Source of the DNA: Clostridium tagluense
GTDB taxonomy: Bacteria > Bacillota > Clostridia > Clostridiales > Clostridiaceae
DNA length: 64,000 nt
Direction of reading: 5' to 3'
Assembly: GCF_003865095.1 (NCBI RefSeq)
Contig: NZ_BHYK01000018.1
Coordinates: 1-64,000, forward strand
A program made the translations under genes and the position numbers. The notes beneath the pieces were generated by a model. It was not told where the DNA came from, ran no database searches, and worked only from the letters and a program-made list of their open reading frames with translations. Below are positions 25,959-35,520 of this stretch, in pieces; positions within the stretch are counted from its first letter, which is position 1, and each line of letters begins with the position of its first letter.

Positions 25959-27449
25959 ATGAGTAAAATATTAAACAAATTCAATCTTAAAGATGAAAGA
26001 AACCTTTCAATGTTAATGGATTTTTACGAACTAACAATGTCAAATGGATATTTTGTAAATGGGCTTTCAGATACTATTGTGTATTTTGATATGTTTTACA
26101 GAAAGAATCCAGATGGAGCAGGTTACTCAATAGTTGCAGGATTGGAGCAACTTATTGATTTTATCAAAAAGCTTAAATTCACTGGAGAAGATATTGACTA
26201 CTTAAGAAGTAAAGGAATTCTAGCGGAGGAATTTTTACAATACTTATTAACCTTTAAATTTACTGGAGATATTTATGCAATACCTGAAGGAACACCGGTA
26301 TTTCCGAATGAAGCACTTGTAACTGTTAAATCTAAGGTAATTGATGCACAACTTATTGAAACAATGCTTTTATTAACAGTTAATCATCAAAGCTTAATAG
26401 TCACTAAGGCCAATAGAATTGTTAGGGCTGCAAAAGGGAGACCAGTTTTAGAACTGGGAGCAAGAAGGGCACATGGAGCTGATGGAGCTATAATGGGCGC
26501 AAGAGCTTCTTATATAGGTGGCGTTGCGGGTACCGCAACTGTAATGGCAGAAACAATGTTTGGAGTTCCTGCAACTGGTACAATGGCCCATTCCTGGATA
26601 CAATTATTTGGAGATGAATATAAGGCATTTGAAACCTATGCAAAAACTTACCCTGATTCCTGCACACTGCTTGTTGATACTTATAACGTTTTAAATAGTG
26701 GTATTCCTAATGCCATTAAAGTTTCCAGGGATGTGCTAGAACCTATTGGAATGAGATTAAAAGCAATTAGGCTAGACAGTGGGGACCTTGCATACCTTTC
26801 AAAGCAAGTAAGGATTATGCTTGACGATGCAGGTCTTACAGATTGTAAGATAGTAGCTTCAAACAGTCTAGATGAATATATCATTACTGATTTATTAAAT
26901 CAAGGTGCTGAAATAGATATATTTGGTGTTGGTGAAAGAATGGTTACCGCTAAATCAGAACCAGTATTTGGTGGAGTTTATAAATTAGTAGCTGTTGAAG
27001 AAGATGGAGAGATTTCACCAAGAATTAAATTAAGTGAAAATGAAGAAAAAATTATCAATCCAGGATACAAAATGATTTGGAGATTATATGACAAAGATAC
27101 ACATAAGGCAATTGCTGATGTTATCACGTTGGCGGAGGAGGTTATAAATGAATCAGTACCTTATAATATCTTTGACCCAGTTTATACTTGGAAGAAGAAA
27201 AAAGTCACTAATTTTTATGCTAAAAAGCTTCAAGTTCCAGTTTTCCTTAAGGGAGAATGTGTATATGAATTACCAACCATAGAAGAAATAAGAATTTACT
27301 GTAAAAATCAAGTAGACAGCATATGGGAGGAAGTTAGGAGATTTTCTAACCCTCATAAATACTATGTAGATTTATCTTTGGAACTTTGGCTTGTTAAACA
27401 GGAATTAATTCAAAGGTATAGGAATTCAGAAGAGAAAAACAAAAAATAA
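25959..27449 (+). CDS. pncB: Nicotinate phosphoribosyltransferase
   Basis: A 496-aa enzyme of the NAD salvage route joining nicotinic acid and PRPP to form nicotinate mononucleotide. Family signatures are MDFYELTMSNGYF at the start, ELGARRAHGADGA near residue 165, GTMAHSW near 208, and LRLDSGD-type phosphate-binding sequence (IRLDSGDLAYL) near 271. The length is normal for the longer bacterial form. GAGGGAGCG provides the SD. It is downstream of nrtR and probably repressed by it when NAD is sufficient. Confidence 0.93.
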   Translation: MSKILNKFNLKDERNLSMLMDFYELTMSNGYFVNGLSDTIVYFDMFYRKNPDGAGYSIVAGLEQLIDFIKKLKFTGEDIDYLRSKGILAEEFLQYLLTFKFTGDIYAIPEGTPVFPNEALVTVKSKVIDAQLIETMLLLTVNHQSLIVTKANRIVRAAKGRPVLELGARRAHGADGAIMGARASYIGGVAGTATVMAETMFGVPATGTMAHSWIQLFGDEYKAFETYAKTYPDSCTLLVDTYNVLNSGIPNAIKVSRDVLEPIGMRLKAIRLDSGDLAYLSKQVRIMLDDAGLTDCKIVASNSLDEYIITDLLNQGAEIDIFGVGERMVTAKSEPVFGGVYKLVAVEEDGEISPRIKLSENEEKIINPGYKMIWRLYDKDTHKAIADVITLAEEVINESVPYNIFDPVYTWKKKKVTNFYAKKLQVPVFLKGECVYELPTIEEIRIYCKNQVDSIWEEVRRFSNPHKYYVDLSLELWLVKQELIQRYRNSEEKNKK

Positions 27450-27492
27450 TTTGTTATTCCCCCAAAAAAAATAATAATAGAGGGGTGTAAAT

Positions 27493-30180
27493 ATGAAGAG
27501 AATTGATATTATTTATGAAAATTTAAAAGCTATATGTTATCAAGATGGAATTAATGCAAACTATTTAGCAGAAGCATTAGGGCTTACTAGAGCGAATGTA
27601 AGTAGTGATTTAAATAAATTATGTGTTGAAGGTAAAGTAAAAAAAAGTAATAGTAGACCTGTATTATTTACTGTTAATTATGAAAAGGTTCAGTGCAAGA
27701 ATGAATGTGTATTTGACAGATATTTAAGAGAAAATAATAGTCTATCAGTAGCAGTGGAGTACGCTAAGGCAGCTATATTATATCCGCCTAAAGGAATGCA
27801 TACGCTTATTTTAGGCGAAACAGGTGTTGGAAAATCAATGTTTGCAGAACTAATGTACAGATATGCATTAGAAGCAGGTAAAATCAAGAAGGATTCTCCA
27901 TTTATAATTTTCAACTGTGCAGATTATTCAAATAATCCACAACTTCTTTTAAGTCAGTTATTTGGTGTGAAAAAGGGCGCATATACTGGGGCTGATAGCG
28001 ATAGGCAGGGTTTAATAGAAAAATCACAGGGGGGGATATTATTTTTAGACGAAGTTCACAGATTACCATCTGAAGGTCAGGAAATGCTCTTTACAGTTAT
28101 GGATAAGGGTATATTTAGAAGGCTTGGAGAAAGCGAAAAGGAAAGAACCTCAGAAGTGATGTTCATTTCAGCTACTACTGAAAATCCAGATTCTAATTTG
28201 CTTACAACTTTTACAAGAAGAATTCCTATGATTATAAAAATACCTAGCTTAAAAGAACGCGGATTTCAAGAAAGATTTAAGTTAATAAGAACTTTTTTCA
28301 CAGAAGAATCTCATAGGCTAAGCAGAGATGTTTCAGTGTCCATTAATTCCTTAAGAGCACTTTTTAGTTATAATTGCAAAAATAATGTTGGACAACTTAA
28401 AACAGATATTCAGCTTTCTTGTGCTAAGGCATATGCTGATTTTTTAAGTAATAAAAAACAGGTCGTAAAAATAAATAGCTCTGATTTGCCTGTTTATGTT
28501 AGAGAAGGTTTATATAAGGAAAAGGAGCATAGGCAAATTTGGAATAGTATTATTGGTATAGATAACAAGTATTACGTGTTTAATAATGAATCTAATGAGG
28601 AAATTTTCGATTTTGAGAAAAAACAACAAAGCATATATGAGATTATTGATGAAAAAGCTAATGAATTAAGAGCTAAAGGAATTAGTGATATTTGTTTAGA
28701 AAAAACAATGGAAGAAGATATTGGCAGATATTTTGCGCAATATATAAGTAGAGTAAACAATAATATAAATGTATCTAATATTAAAAATTTAGTAGATCCA
28801 TTTATTGTGCATGTGGTGGAAGAGATTTTAAAGTATAGTGAATTAAAGTTAAATAAAAATTTTAGCCAAAAGGTATATTTTGGCCTATCATTCCATATAA
28901 AAACCCTTGTTGATAGAGTTAAAAATAATAAAATAATAATTAATCCTCAAATTAAAAAAATTAAAAATGAATATAAAAATGAATTTAATGTAGCATTGGA
29001 ATGCTTAGAGATAATAGAAAGCAATCTAGATATAAAATTACCAGTGGATGAGGCTGGATTTATAGCCATGTTTTTTGTGTTAGACCATAAAAACATTGAA
29101 AATACAGTTAATAACTCAGGTGTACTTGTTATAGCACATGGAAATAGTACTGCTACATCCATGGTGCAAACTGCTAATACTCTCTTAGGAATAGAGTATG
29201 CTGTGGCTTTTGATGCACCGCTTGATGTTAGTGCTAATGAAATCTTAAATAAAGTAAGAGAATATGTAAGAAAAGATACTAGAAAAGCTGGATATATTTT
29301 TTTAACTGATATGGGGTCATTAACTACTTTTGGTCAAGTTATAGAAAAAGAATTTAAAATTCCAGTTAAAGTAATTTCTTTGGTTAGTACGTTGCATGTT
29401 ATTGAAGCAACAAGAAAATCATCTCTTGGATATAAATTAGATGATATATATAGTGATTGTTATGACATAATGCCATTTGTTGAAAACGAAATCATAGAAA
29501 AAACAAAGTGTAAAACAATGGCAATAGTAACAATATGCATGACTGGAGAGGGAAGTGCAATAGCAATTAAAAATTTACTTTTGGATAACTTAAAAATTGA
29601 TGATAAATTATGTGAAATTATTCCACTCAATTTAATTCATAAAGAAAAAATTGAGAGTAGAATAATTACACTTGGTAAGGAAAAGGAAATTATAGCAATA
29701 GTGTCTCATTTTAATATAAATACTGAAATACCTCAATTTAGCTTAGAACAAGTTATAGGGTTAAATGCTATTAGTGACATACAAAAAATAGTTGATATTC
29801 AAAGTACCTATTACGGTATGGGAAAAACCTTAAAAAATCATTTGAAAAATGTTGAGGGGGAAAAAGTTTTTGAAGATGTAGAACAATTTATTTCTAAAAT
29901 TCAGAAAAGTATAAAAGAAAAAATAGCTGTTGAAGATTTAATTGGTATTACCCTTCATATTAGTTGCATGATAGACAGATTAAAATCAGGAGAAAAATTT
30001 ATACAATATGGGGATAAAAATAAATACATCCATAACAATAAAGGATTATATTATATAGTGAAAAATTCATTGTTCTTTATACAAGAAAAATACAAGATAA
30101 ATATAATGGATGATGAAGTATGCTATATTATGAATATAATAGAAAAAAGGAAAATGCAATTTGAAAAGCTTGAAGAATAA
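27493..30180 (+). CDS. Sigma-54-dependent PTS-regulated activator (LevR family)
   Basis: An 895-aa activator. The order is an N-terminal winged helix (1-65), AAA+ domain (Walker A GETGVGKS near 108, sigma-54 contact loop GAYTGA near 162), PRD1 (GLSFHIKTLVDRV near 461), a mannose-class EIIA-like domain (VLVIAHGNSTATSM, His near 547) and PRD2 (GITLHISCMIDRL near 817). PTS phosphorylation of PRD and EIIA histidines sets activity in the LevR family. The DNA-binding domain is at the N-terminus. The target is clearly the next operon, which starts with a perfect sigma-54 promoter at 30427. A GAYTGA loop replaces the common GAFTGA. Confidence 0.92.
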   Translation: MKRIDIIYENLKAICYQDGINANYLAEALGLTRANVSSDLNKLCVEGKVKKSNSRPVLFTVNYEKVQCKNECVFDRYLRENNSLSVAVEYAKAAILYPPKGMHTLILGETGVGKSMFAELMYRYALEAGKIKKDSPFIIFNCADYSNNPQLLLSQLFGVKKGAYTGADSDRQGLIEKSQGGILFLDEVHRLPSEGQEMLFTVMDKGIFRRLGESEKERTSEVMFISATTENPDSNLLTTFTRRIPMIIKIPSLKERGFQERFKLIRTFFTEESHRLSRDVSVSINSLRALFSYNCKNNVGQLKTDIQLSCAKAYADFLSNKKQVVKINSSDLPVYVREGLYKEKEHRQIWNSIIGIDNKYYVFNNESNEEIFDFEKKQQSIYEIIDEKANELRAKGISDICLEKTMEEDIGRYFAQYISRVNNNINVSNIKNLVDPFIVHVVEEILKYSELKLNKNFSQKVYFGLSFHIKTLVDRVKNNKIIINPQIKKIKNEYKNEFNVALECLEIIESNLDIKLPVDEAGFIAMFFVLDHKNIENTVNNSGVLVIAHGNSTATSMVQTANTLLGIEYAVAFDAPLDVSANEILNKVREYVRKDTRKAGYIFLTDMGSLTTFGQVIEKEFKIPVKVISLVSTLHVIEATRKSSLGYKLDDIYSDCYDIMPFVENEIIEKTKCKTMAIVTICMTGEGSAIAIKNLLLDNLKIDDKLCEIIPLNLIHKEKIESRIITLGKEKEIIAIVSHFNINTEIPQFSLEQVIGLNAISDIQKIVDIQSTYYGMGKTLKNHLKNVEGEKVFEDVEQFISKIQKSIKEKIAVEDLIGITLHISCMIDRLKSGEKFIQYGDKNKYIHNNKGLYYIVKNSLFFIQEKYKINIMDDEVCYIMNIIEKRKMQFEKLEE

Positions 30181-30300
30181 AACACTATTTAAATAGTGTT
30201 TAAAAAAATGCATTGTAAACGAAATCATTAAAACACTAAGTGAATTATTGAAACACTATAAAATATATTGAAAAAAAATAAAACAGTGTAAACTGTAGAC
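30181..30300 (+). promoter_or_regulatory. Probable upstream activating sequences for the LevR-type activator
   Basis: AACACTATTTAAATAGTGTT (30181-30200) is a perfect 20-bp palindrome immediately after the activator stop. Its half-site AAACACTA recurs at 30231 and 30251, and ACAGT-GTAA-ACTGT at 30283-30296 is a related palindrome. They lie about 130-250 bp before the sigma-54 promoter, a usual enhancer distance. The first palindrome could also act as a weak terminator. Confidence 0.6.
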
Positions 30301-30426
30301 CATATTATGGTTAGACGTAAGTTTCAATTTTGTAAATATTTTGGATTAAAATAAGTAGCAACAATAATGGGTCCATAGCTGTAAATGGTTTGTAGGACTA
30401 TCTATTAATTTAGCAACATGGTGTTT

Positions 30427-30442
30427 TGGCACAGATGTTGCT
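30427..30442 (+). promoter_or_regulatory. Sigma-54 (-24/-12) promoter of the PTS operon
   Basis: TGGCAC-AGATG-TTGCT matches the RpoN consensus at every conserved position. It is 46 nt before the EIIB start. Confidence 0.9.
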
Positions 30443-30487
30443 ATTACTATATATATACAAATTTAAAATGTGATGGGGGGGGTGGAA

Positions 30488-30805
30488 ATGAATATTTTAT
30501 TATGCTGTGCAGGTGGAATGTCTACAAGTTTGCTAGTGAAAAAAATGCAAGAAGCGGCAGTACAAATGGGTATAGAGTCAAAAATATGGGCTATAGGGGA
30601 AGCTCAAGTAGTAGATAATATACAAAATGCAGATGTTTTATTATTAGGACCTCAAATTAGGTTTAAACTTAATGATTTGAAAAAAATGGGAAAAGAGCAA
30701 CACATCCCTGTTGAAGTAATTAGCATGATTGATTATGGCAGAATTAATGGAAAAGCTGTACTTGAGTATGCAATGAAGTTAATTGAACTTCAGAAGGAAA
30801 GTTAG
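30488..30805 (+). CDS. PTS EIIB, lactose/cellobiose family
   Basis: A 105-aa cytosolic phosphocarrier. The phosphorylated cysteine is in the P-loop LLCCAGGMSTS (Cys7 the likely active residue, Cys6 an extra neighbour), followed by SLLVKKM and DVLLLGPQIRF as in cellobiose-type EIIB. It accepts phosphate from the EIIA encoded at 32348 and passes it to sugar bound by EIIC. ATG 30488 follows a GGGGGGGGTGG SD; the in-frame GTG 30470 and ATG 30473 fall at or within it. Confidence 0.9.
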   Translation: MNILLCCAGGMSTSLLVKKMQEAAVQMGIESKIWAIGEAQVVDNIQNADVLLLGPQIRFKLNDLKKMGKEQHIPVEVISMIDYGRINGKAVLEYAMKLIELQKES

Positions 30806-30857
30806 TTCTATAGGAAAAGTGAAAATTACGGTGATTTATCATTGTTAAGGTGAGTAA

Positions 30858-30883
30858 TAATTAATAATAATTATTATTAATTA
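30858..30883. repeat. 26-bp AT-only palindrome between EIIB and EIIC
   Basis: A perfect 13-bp self-complementary AT sequence (TAATTAATAATAA and its complement) sits just before the EIIC SD. It could form an mRNA hairpin influencing expression ratios within the operon. Confidence 0.5.
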
Positions 30884-30898
30884 CAAGGGGGCATTAAT

Positions 30899-32227
30899 GT
30901 GAATAAGATATTAGCATTTCTTGAGAAAAGACTCATGCCAGTTGCATCTAAAGTTGCGGCCCAAAGACATATGCAGGCAATGAGGGACGGTATGGTTTTA
31001 GGCATGCCACTTTTAATTGCAGGTTCTATATTCTTAATTTTATGTAACATACCTTTACCTAATGGTGCATGGCCAAAGTGGTTAGCAAGTACATTTGGAC
31101 CAAATTTTCAGGTAATGTATTTAGCAGCGCCAGCTCATGCTACTTTTTGGATATTTTCTCTAATAGTGTGTATGGGTATTTCTTATTATTTAGCTCAAAG
31201 TTATCATGTTGACCAACTACCAGCAGTAGTTATAGCCTTAGCATGCTTTTTCACAGTAACGCCACAGGACTGTGGAGGCGTAAAAGGTGCATGGGGAGTT
31301 TCGTTTGGTAATATGGGTCCTGGAGGAGTTTTTGTTGCAATTATAGTTGCATTTATATCAACAGAGGTATATAGACGTGTTATACAAAAAAATATAACTA
31401 TAAAAATGCCGGAAAGTGTACCGCCAGCAATTGCAAAATCATTTGCAGCAATGATTCCAGGTATAGCGTGTATTTTTACTATGTTCATTATTCATTGCTT
31501 ATGTGGATTAACACCTTATGGAAATTTACACGCACTTATTACTAAATTAATACAAATACCACTTAGTAATTTAGGCACAAGTTTACCAGCAACATTACTT
31601 ATTGTATTTTTAATTCATTTATTATGGATATGCGGACTTCATGGCGCAATTATAGTTGGTGGATTAATGGAGCCAGTATGGTTAAGTTATATGGAAACAA
31701 ATTTAAATTTATACAAAGCAGGTAGTCCAGTTACTCAAATTATTAGTAAGCAGTTTTTTGATTCATGGGTTTATGTAGGAGGATCAGGAGCTACTTTAGC
31801 ATTAGTTATTTTAATGGTAGTAAGGGCTAAAAGTAAGCAAGGTAAAACTTTTGGTAAATCAGTTATTGGAAGTTCATTATTTAATATTAATGAGCCAGTT
31901 ATATTTGGTATGCCAATTGTAATGAATGCGTTACTTATTATTCCATTCATATTAACACCATTAGTGTTGGTTGTAGTTACTTATTTCTCCATGAAGTGTG
32001 GATTTGTAGCAAAACCAGTGGGAATAGTTGTACATTGGGCCACACCACCGATTATTGGAGGATTTCTAGCAACAGGTGGAAAAATATCGGGAGCTGTTCT
32101 TCAAATAGTTAACTTCGGAATAGCAATGGTTATATATTATCCTTTCTTCCTTGCATGGGACAAAAAGTGCGTACAAGAAGAAAGTCAAGCTACAATTACT
32201 TCATTGAAACCTAATGTGAATATGTAA
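30899..32227 (+). CDS. PTS EIIC, lactose/cellobiose family
   Basis: A 442-aa sugar-translocating membrane subunit with about 10 hydrophobic segments. MQAMRDGMVLGMPLLIAGS at the N-terminus and LWICGLHGAIIVGG and FNINEPVIFGMPIVMN in the C-terminal half are typical; the NEP motif binds substrate in the EIIC Lac/Cel fold. It starts at GTG 30899, with AAGGGGGC 7 nt upstream; the overlapping ATG 30897 is followed directly by TGA. The substrate is probably a beta-linked disaccharide, judged from the family. Confidence 0.92.
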   Translation: MNKILAFLEKRLMPVASKVAAQRHMQAMRDGMVLGMPLLIAGSIFLILCNIPLPNGAWPKWLASTFGPNFQVMYLAAPAHATFWIFSLIVCMGISYYLAQSYHVDQLPAVVIALACFFTVTPQDCGGVKGAWGVSFGNMGPGGVFVAIIVAFISTEVYRRVIQKNITIKMPESVPPAIAKSFAAMIPGIACIFTMFIIHCLCGLTPYGNLHALITKLIQIPLSNLGTSLPATLLIVFLIHLLWICGLHGAIIVGGLMEPVWLSYMETNLNLYKAGSPVTQIISKQFFDSWVYVGGSGATLALVILMVVRAKSKQGKTFGKSVIGSSLFNINEPVIFGMPIVMNALLIIPFILTPLVLVVVTYFSMKCGFVAKPVGIVVHWATPPIIGGFLATGGKISGAVLQIVNFGIAMVIYYPFFLAWDKKCVQEESQATITSLKPNVNM

Positions 32228-32238
32228 TATTTTTTAAA

Positions 32239-32325
32239 TTGAGAATTGAGAGTGGAGAATTGAAAATTAAGATGGATTTTTCCCTTAGGAAAAATATAAT
32301 TAACTCTCAATTTTCAATTCTCAAC
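32239..32325. repeat. Inverted-repeat element (MITE-like) inside the PTS operon
   Basis: GAGAATTGAGAGTGGAGAAT at the left and TCTCAATTTTCAATTCTCAA at the right are complementary arms, with an inner ATTTTTCC/GGAAAAAT stem. The degenerate TTGAGAATTGA units resemble dispersed noncoding repeats known from clostridial genomes. It separates EIIC from EIIA without breaking a gene. Confidence 0.6.
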
Positions 32326-32347
32326 TAATAAAAAGGGGATGTTAATT

Positions 32348-32665
32348 ATGGACAATGTGGATAATCAAGAAGTAATAATGCAACTTATAGTTTTAGGTGG
32401 AAACGCTAGAAGCATAAGTATGCAAGCAATAGTAGAAGCTAAAAATGGTAATATTTTAAAAGCAAAAGAAACCCTTAAGGAAGCATCAGTAGAATTAAAC
32501 AATGCTCACAAAATTCAAACACAATTAATACAAAAAGAAATATCAGGACAAGGAGTGGAGATATCTCTATTAATGATACATGCCCAAGATCATTTGATGA
32601 ATGCGATAACAGTAAAGGATTTGGCAACAGAATTTATTGCTTTATATGAAAAGATAGCAGACTAA
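32348..32665 (+). CDS. PTS EIIA, lactose/cellobiose family
   Basis: A 105-aa all-helical phosphocarrier. The phospho-histidine is H78 in MIHAQDHLMNA, with D81 the trimer metal ligand known in this family. It takes phosphate from HPr and passes it to EIIB. AAAAGGGG lies 9 nt before ATG 32348; the ATG at 32339 is too close to it. The separate EIIB-EIIC-EIIA layout is the cellobiose-type arrangement. Confidence 0.92.
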   Translation: MDNVDNQEVIMQLIVLGGNARSISMQAIVEAKNGNILKAKETLKEASVELNNAHKIQTQLIQKEISGQGVEISLLMIHAQDHLMNAITVKDLATEFIALYEKIAD

Positions 32666-32717
32666 GTAAAATGGAGTTATGCATGGCTATATGCGATATA
32701 AAGAGGAGAGTGCATAT

Positions 32718-34031
32718 ATGATGGGACTTAAAATTGTTACAATAGGTGGGGGTTCAAGTTATACACCAGAATTAATAGAGGGATTTATAAAAAGATATGA
32801 TACATTACCAGTAACAGAAATTTGGCTTGTAGATATTGAAGAAGGCAGAGAAAAATTAAACATAATATGTGAATTAGCCAATAGGATGATTAAAAAATCA
32901 GGTTTACCAATTAGTGTTTATGGAACTTTAGACAGGACAACTGCTTTAAAGGATGCTGATTTCGTAACTACTCAAATACGAGTAGGGGGACTAGAAGCCC
33001 GAATTATAGATGAAAAAATTCCGCTGAAATATAAAGTTATAGGACAAGAAACTAACGGACCGGGGGGGCTATTTAAGGCTCTTAGAACTATCCCAGTTAT
33101 ATTAGGCATAGCTACGGAAATGGAAAAACTATGTCCTAATGCATGGCTTATAAATTTTACTAACCCAGCAGGGATGGTTACAGAAGCAGTTTTAAAATAT
33201 GGAAAAATTAAAAAAGTAGTAGGGCTATGTAATGTACCGATACATATGGAAATGAATATTGCAAAAGCTTTAGAGGTAGAACCAAACCGTATCCGTGTAG
33301 ATTTTGCAGGATTAAACCATATGGTTTATGGACTAAATGTATATTTAGATGGGGTGCGCGTTACTGAAAAGGTTATAGACACTATACTTAATGGTGATGC
33401 ATATATGTCTATGAAAAATATAATAGATTTAGATTGGGAAAAAGATTTTATAAAGGCGTTAGGGGTAATACCTTGTCCATATCATAGATATTATTATAAG
33501 GCAGATGAAATGCTAAACAATGAATTAAGTGAAGCCGAGACCTTAGGAACAAGAGGTGAGGTTGTAAAACAAATTGAGAAAGAATTATTTGAACTTTATA
33601 AAGATCAAAATTTAGATATAAAACCACCACAACTTGAAAAACGTGGAGGTGCTTATTATAGTGATGCGGCTTGTAGATTAATTGAATCAATTTATAATGA
33701 TAGGAAAGATATCCAAGTAGTTAATACTAGAAATAATGGTGCGATTTCAGGTATTCCGAGAGATTCAGCGGTTGAGATAAGCTGTGTTATTACAAAAGAG
33801 GGACCTGTCCCATGCACCCTAGGTGAACTTCCTATAGCAACACAAGGGCTTATAATGCAAATTAAAGCTTTTGAAATTATATCAGTAGAAGCTGCAATAA
33901 CAGGTGATTATCATAAAGCATTATTAGCAATGACTATTAATCCATTAGTTCCATCTGATACTTTGGCTAAGAAAATACTTGATGAAATGCTTGAGGCACA
34001 TAAAAAATACTTACCAATATTTTATAAATGA
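32718..34031 (+). CDS. 6-phospho-beta-glucosidase, glycoside hydrolase family 4
   Basis: A 437-aa NAD- and metal-dependent hydrolase acting on phosphorylated disaccharides produced by the PTS. GGGSSYTPELIEGF is the NAD-binding segment, INFTNPAG follows near residue 150, CNVPIHM supplies the metal-binding Cys near 171, and FAGLNHM the His. GH4 enzymes use a redox-elimination mechanism. ATG 32718 is chosen because AGAGGAG is 8 nt upstream. The aglycone preference (glucose, or another sugar matching the MupG-like neighbour) is not readable. Confidence 0.9.
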   Translation: MMGLKIVTIGGGSSYTPELIEGFIKRYDTLPVTEIWLVDIEEGREKLNIICELANRMIKKSGLPISVYGTLDRTTALKDADFVTTQIRVGGLEARIIDEKIPLKYKVIGQETNGPGGLFKALRTIPVILGIATEMEKLCPNAWLINFTNPAGMVTEAVLKYGKIKKVVGLCNVPIHMEMNIAKALEVEPNRIRVDFAGLNHMVYGLNVYLDGVRVTEKVIDTILNGDAYMSMKNIIDLDWEKDFIKALGVIPCPYHRYYYKADEMLNNELSEAETLGTRGEVVKQIEKELFELYKDQNLDIKPPQLEKRGGAYYSDAACRLIESIYNDRKDIQVVNTRNNGAISGIPRDSAVEISCVITKEGPVPCTLGELPIATQGLIMQIKAFEIISVEAAITGDYHKALLAMTINPLVPSDTLAKKILDEMLEAHKKYLPIFYK

Positions 34032-34122
34032 TGATTTAATGGTGATGTTAAATAAAAGTAATTATTCTTACAATTATAAAAAAATATTGATGTTAGATAA
34101 TTTATGGAAAGGAGGAAATACA

Positions 34123-34383
34123 TTGAAAAGTGAAAAAGTAATTTTGGGAAATGAGGTAGGACTTCACGCAAGACCTGCTGCTTTACTTATAAAGGAAGCA
34201 TCAAAATATAAAAGTCAGATAAATATTATAAAAGAGGAAAAAAATTATAACGGAAAAAGTATAATATCAATTTTATCAATGGCTGCAATAAAAGGTGATG
34301 AGTTAACCGTATTAGCAGAGGGTGAAGATGAAGCTGAGGCAGTAAATTCACTTAAAGAATTTATAGCAAATTATAAGGACTAA
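34123..34383 (+). CDS. HPr-family phosphocarrier (operon-specific)
   Basis: An 86-aa protein with phospho-His15 in GLHARPAALL and NGKSIISILSMAA near 46, where the regulatory serine of HPr lies. The TTG start at 34123 has a strong AAAGGAGG 6-7 nt upstream. Having an HPr inside a PTS operon suggests a dedicated carrier, or a Crh-like signalling protein acting on the activator. It keeps His15, unlike Crh, so phosphotransfer is plausible. Confidence 0.88.
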   Translation: MKSEKVILGNEVGLHARPAALLIKEASKYKSQINIIKEEKNYNGKSIISILSMAAIKGDELTVLAEGEDEAEAVNSLKEFIANYKD

Positions 34384-34421
34384 CTAGATTTTCTGAAAAT
34401 ATAATTGTGGAGGCAATAAAA

Positions 34422-35510
34422 ATGAATAAACTTGGAATTTCAGTGTACCCTCATAATGGGAACAAAGAAAAAAATTTAGCATATATTAAACTTTCAAGTG
34501 AATATGGATTTAAAAGGATGTTTACTTGCTTAATTTCTTTAGAGGATAGAAATTTAGAAAATAGCATAATTGAATTTAAAGAAATGGTGGCTTTTGCAAA
34601 TGAATGTGGTATGGAAGTAATTGCAGATGTGGAACCAGCTGTGTTTGAAAAATTTGGAACGACTTTTAAAGATTTATCATTTTTTAAAGAACTAGGTGTA
34701 TATGGTATAAGATTGGATTTAGGTTTTAGTGGGATAGAAGAATCTATTATGACCTTTAATCCCTATGGATTAAAAATTGAATTAAATATGAGTAATGGAA
34801 GCAAATATGTGGATAATATTTTATCTTATAAGCCTAATGTGGATAACATTTTAGGCTGTCATAATTTTTATCCTCATCTTTATACTGGATTAAGTTATGA
34901 ACACTTTACAAAGTGTAGCAAACAGTTTAAAGAATTAGGCATTAGGACTGCTGCTTTTATAAATTCTAATGTAGCTAAGTTTGGACCTTGGCCTTTATCA
35001 GAAGGCCTTTGTACTTTAGAAATGCATAGAAATTTACCAATAGAAATACAGGCTAAGCATTTACTATGTACTGGAGTAATTGATGATATAATAATAGGCA
35101 ATGCATTTGCAAGTGAAGAGGAATTACAAAAATTAAGTAGGATAAACAAGGATATGTTGCAATTTACAGTAGAATTGCAGGACAATATTCCGGAATTGGA
35201 AAGAAAAATTGTTTTGGAAGAGTTTCATTTCAATCGTGGTGATGTATCAGAGTATGTTGCTAGATCCACGCAAAGTAGAGTCAAGTACAAAAATTGCGAA
35301 TTTCCCCCTTTTAACACTCCTGATATTAAAAGAGGAGATGTTTTAATTGAATCCTCCTTATATACAAGGTATGCAGGAGAACTTCAAATTGCATTAAAAG
35401 ATATGAAAAATAGCGGTAAGACTAATGTGGTTGGAAAAATTGCAAAAGAAGAAATCTTTTTATTAGAATATTTAGAGTCTTGGATGAAATTTGGGTTTGT
35501 AGAAAAATAG
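34422..35510 (+). CDS. MupG-like 6-phospho-muramidase (DUF871/GH170 family)
   Basis: A 362-aa TIM-barrel plus C-terminal domain protein of the DUF871 family. Starting motifs are LGISVYPHNG and GFKRMFTCLISLEDR; GCHNFYPHLYTGLS near residue 150 and VARSTQSR late in the sequence are also conserved. The characterised member MupG of Staphylococcus aureus cleaves PTS-imported MurNAc-6-phosphate-GlcNAc. Here it closes an operon with a lactose-class PTS and GH4, so the natural substrate may be a peptidoglycan fragment or another phospho-disaccharide. GGAGG supports ATG 34422. Confidence 0.85.
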   Translation: MNKLGISVYPHNGNKEKNLAYIKLSSEYGFKRMFTCLISLEDRNLENSIIEFKEMVAFANECGMEVIADVEPAVFEKFGTTFKDLSFFKELGVYGIRLDLGFSGIEESIMTFNPYGLKIELNMSNGSKYVDNILSYKPNVDNILGCHNFYPHLYTGLSYEHFTKCSKQFKELGIRTAAFINSNVAKFGPWPLSEGLCTLEMHRNLPIEIQAKHLLCTGVIDDIIIGNAFASEEELQKLSRINKDMLQFTVELQDNIPELERKIVLEEFHFNRGDVSEYVARSTQSRVKYKNCEFPPFNTPDIKRGDVLIESSLYTRYAGELQIALKDMKNSGKTNVVGKIAKEEIFLLEYLESWMKFGFVEK

Positions 35511-35520
35511 CTATAATATC

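Noticed and set aside
30418-30618. 66-codon frame starting across the sigma-54 promoter
   Set aside because: It overlaps the promoter and EIIB in another frame; EIIB is certain.
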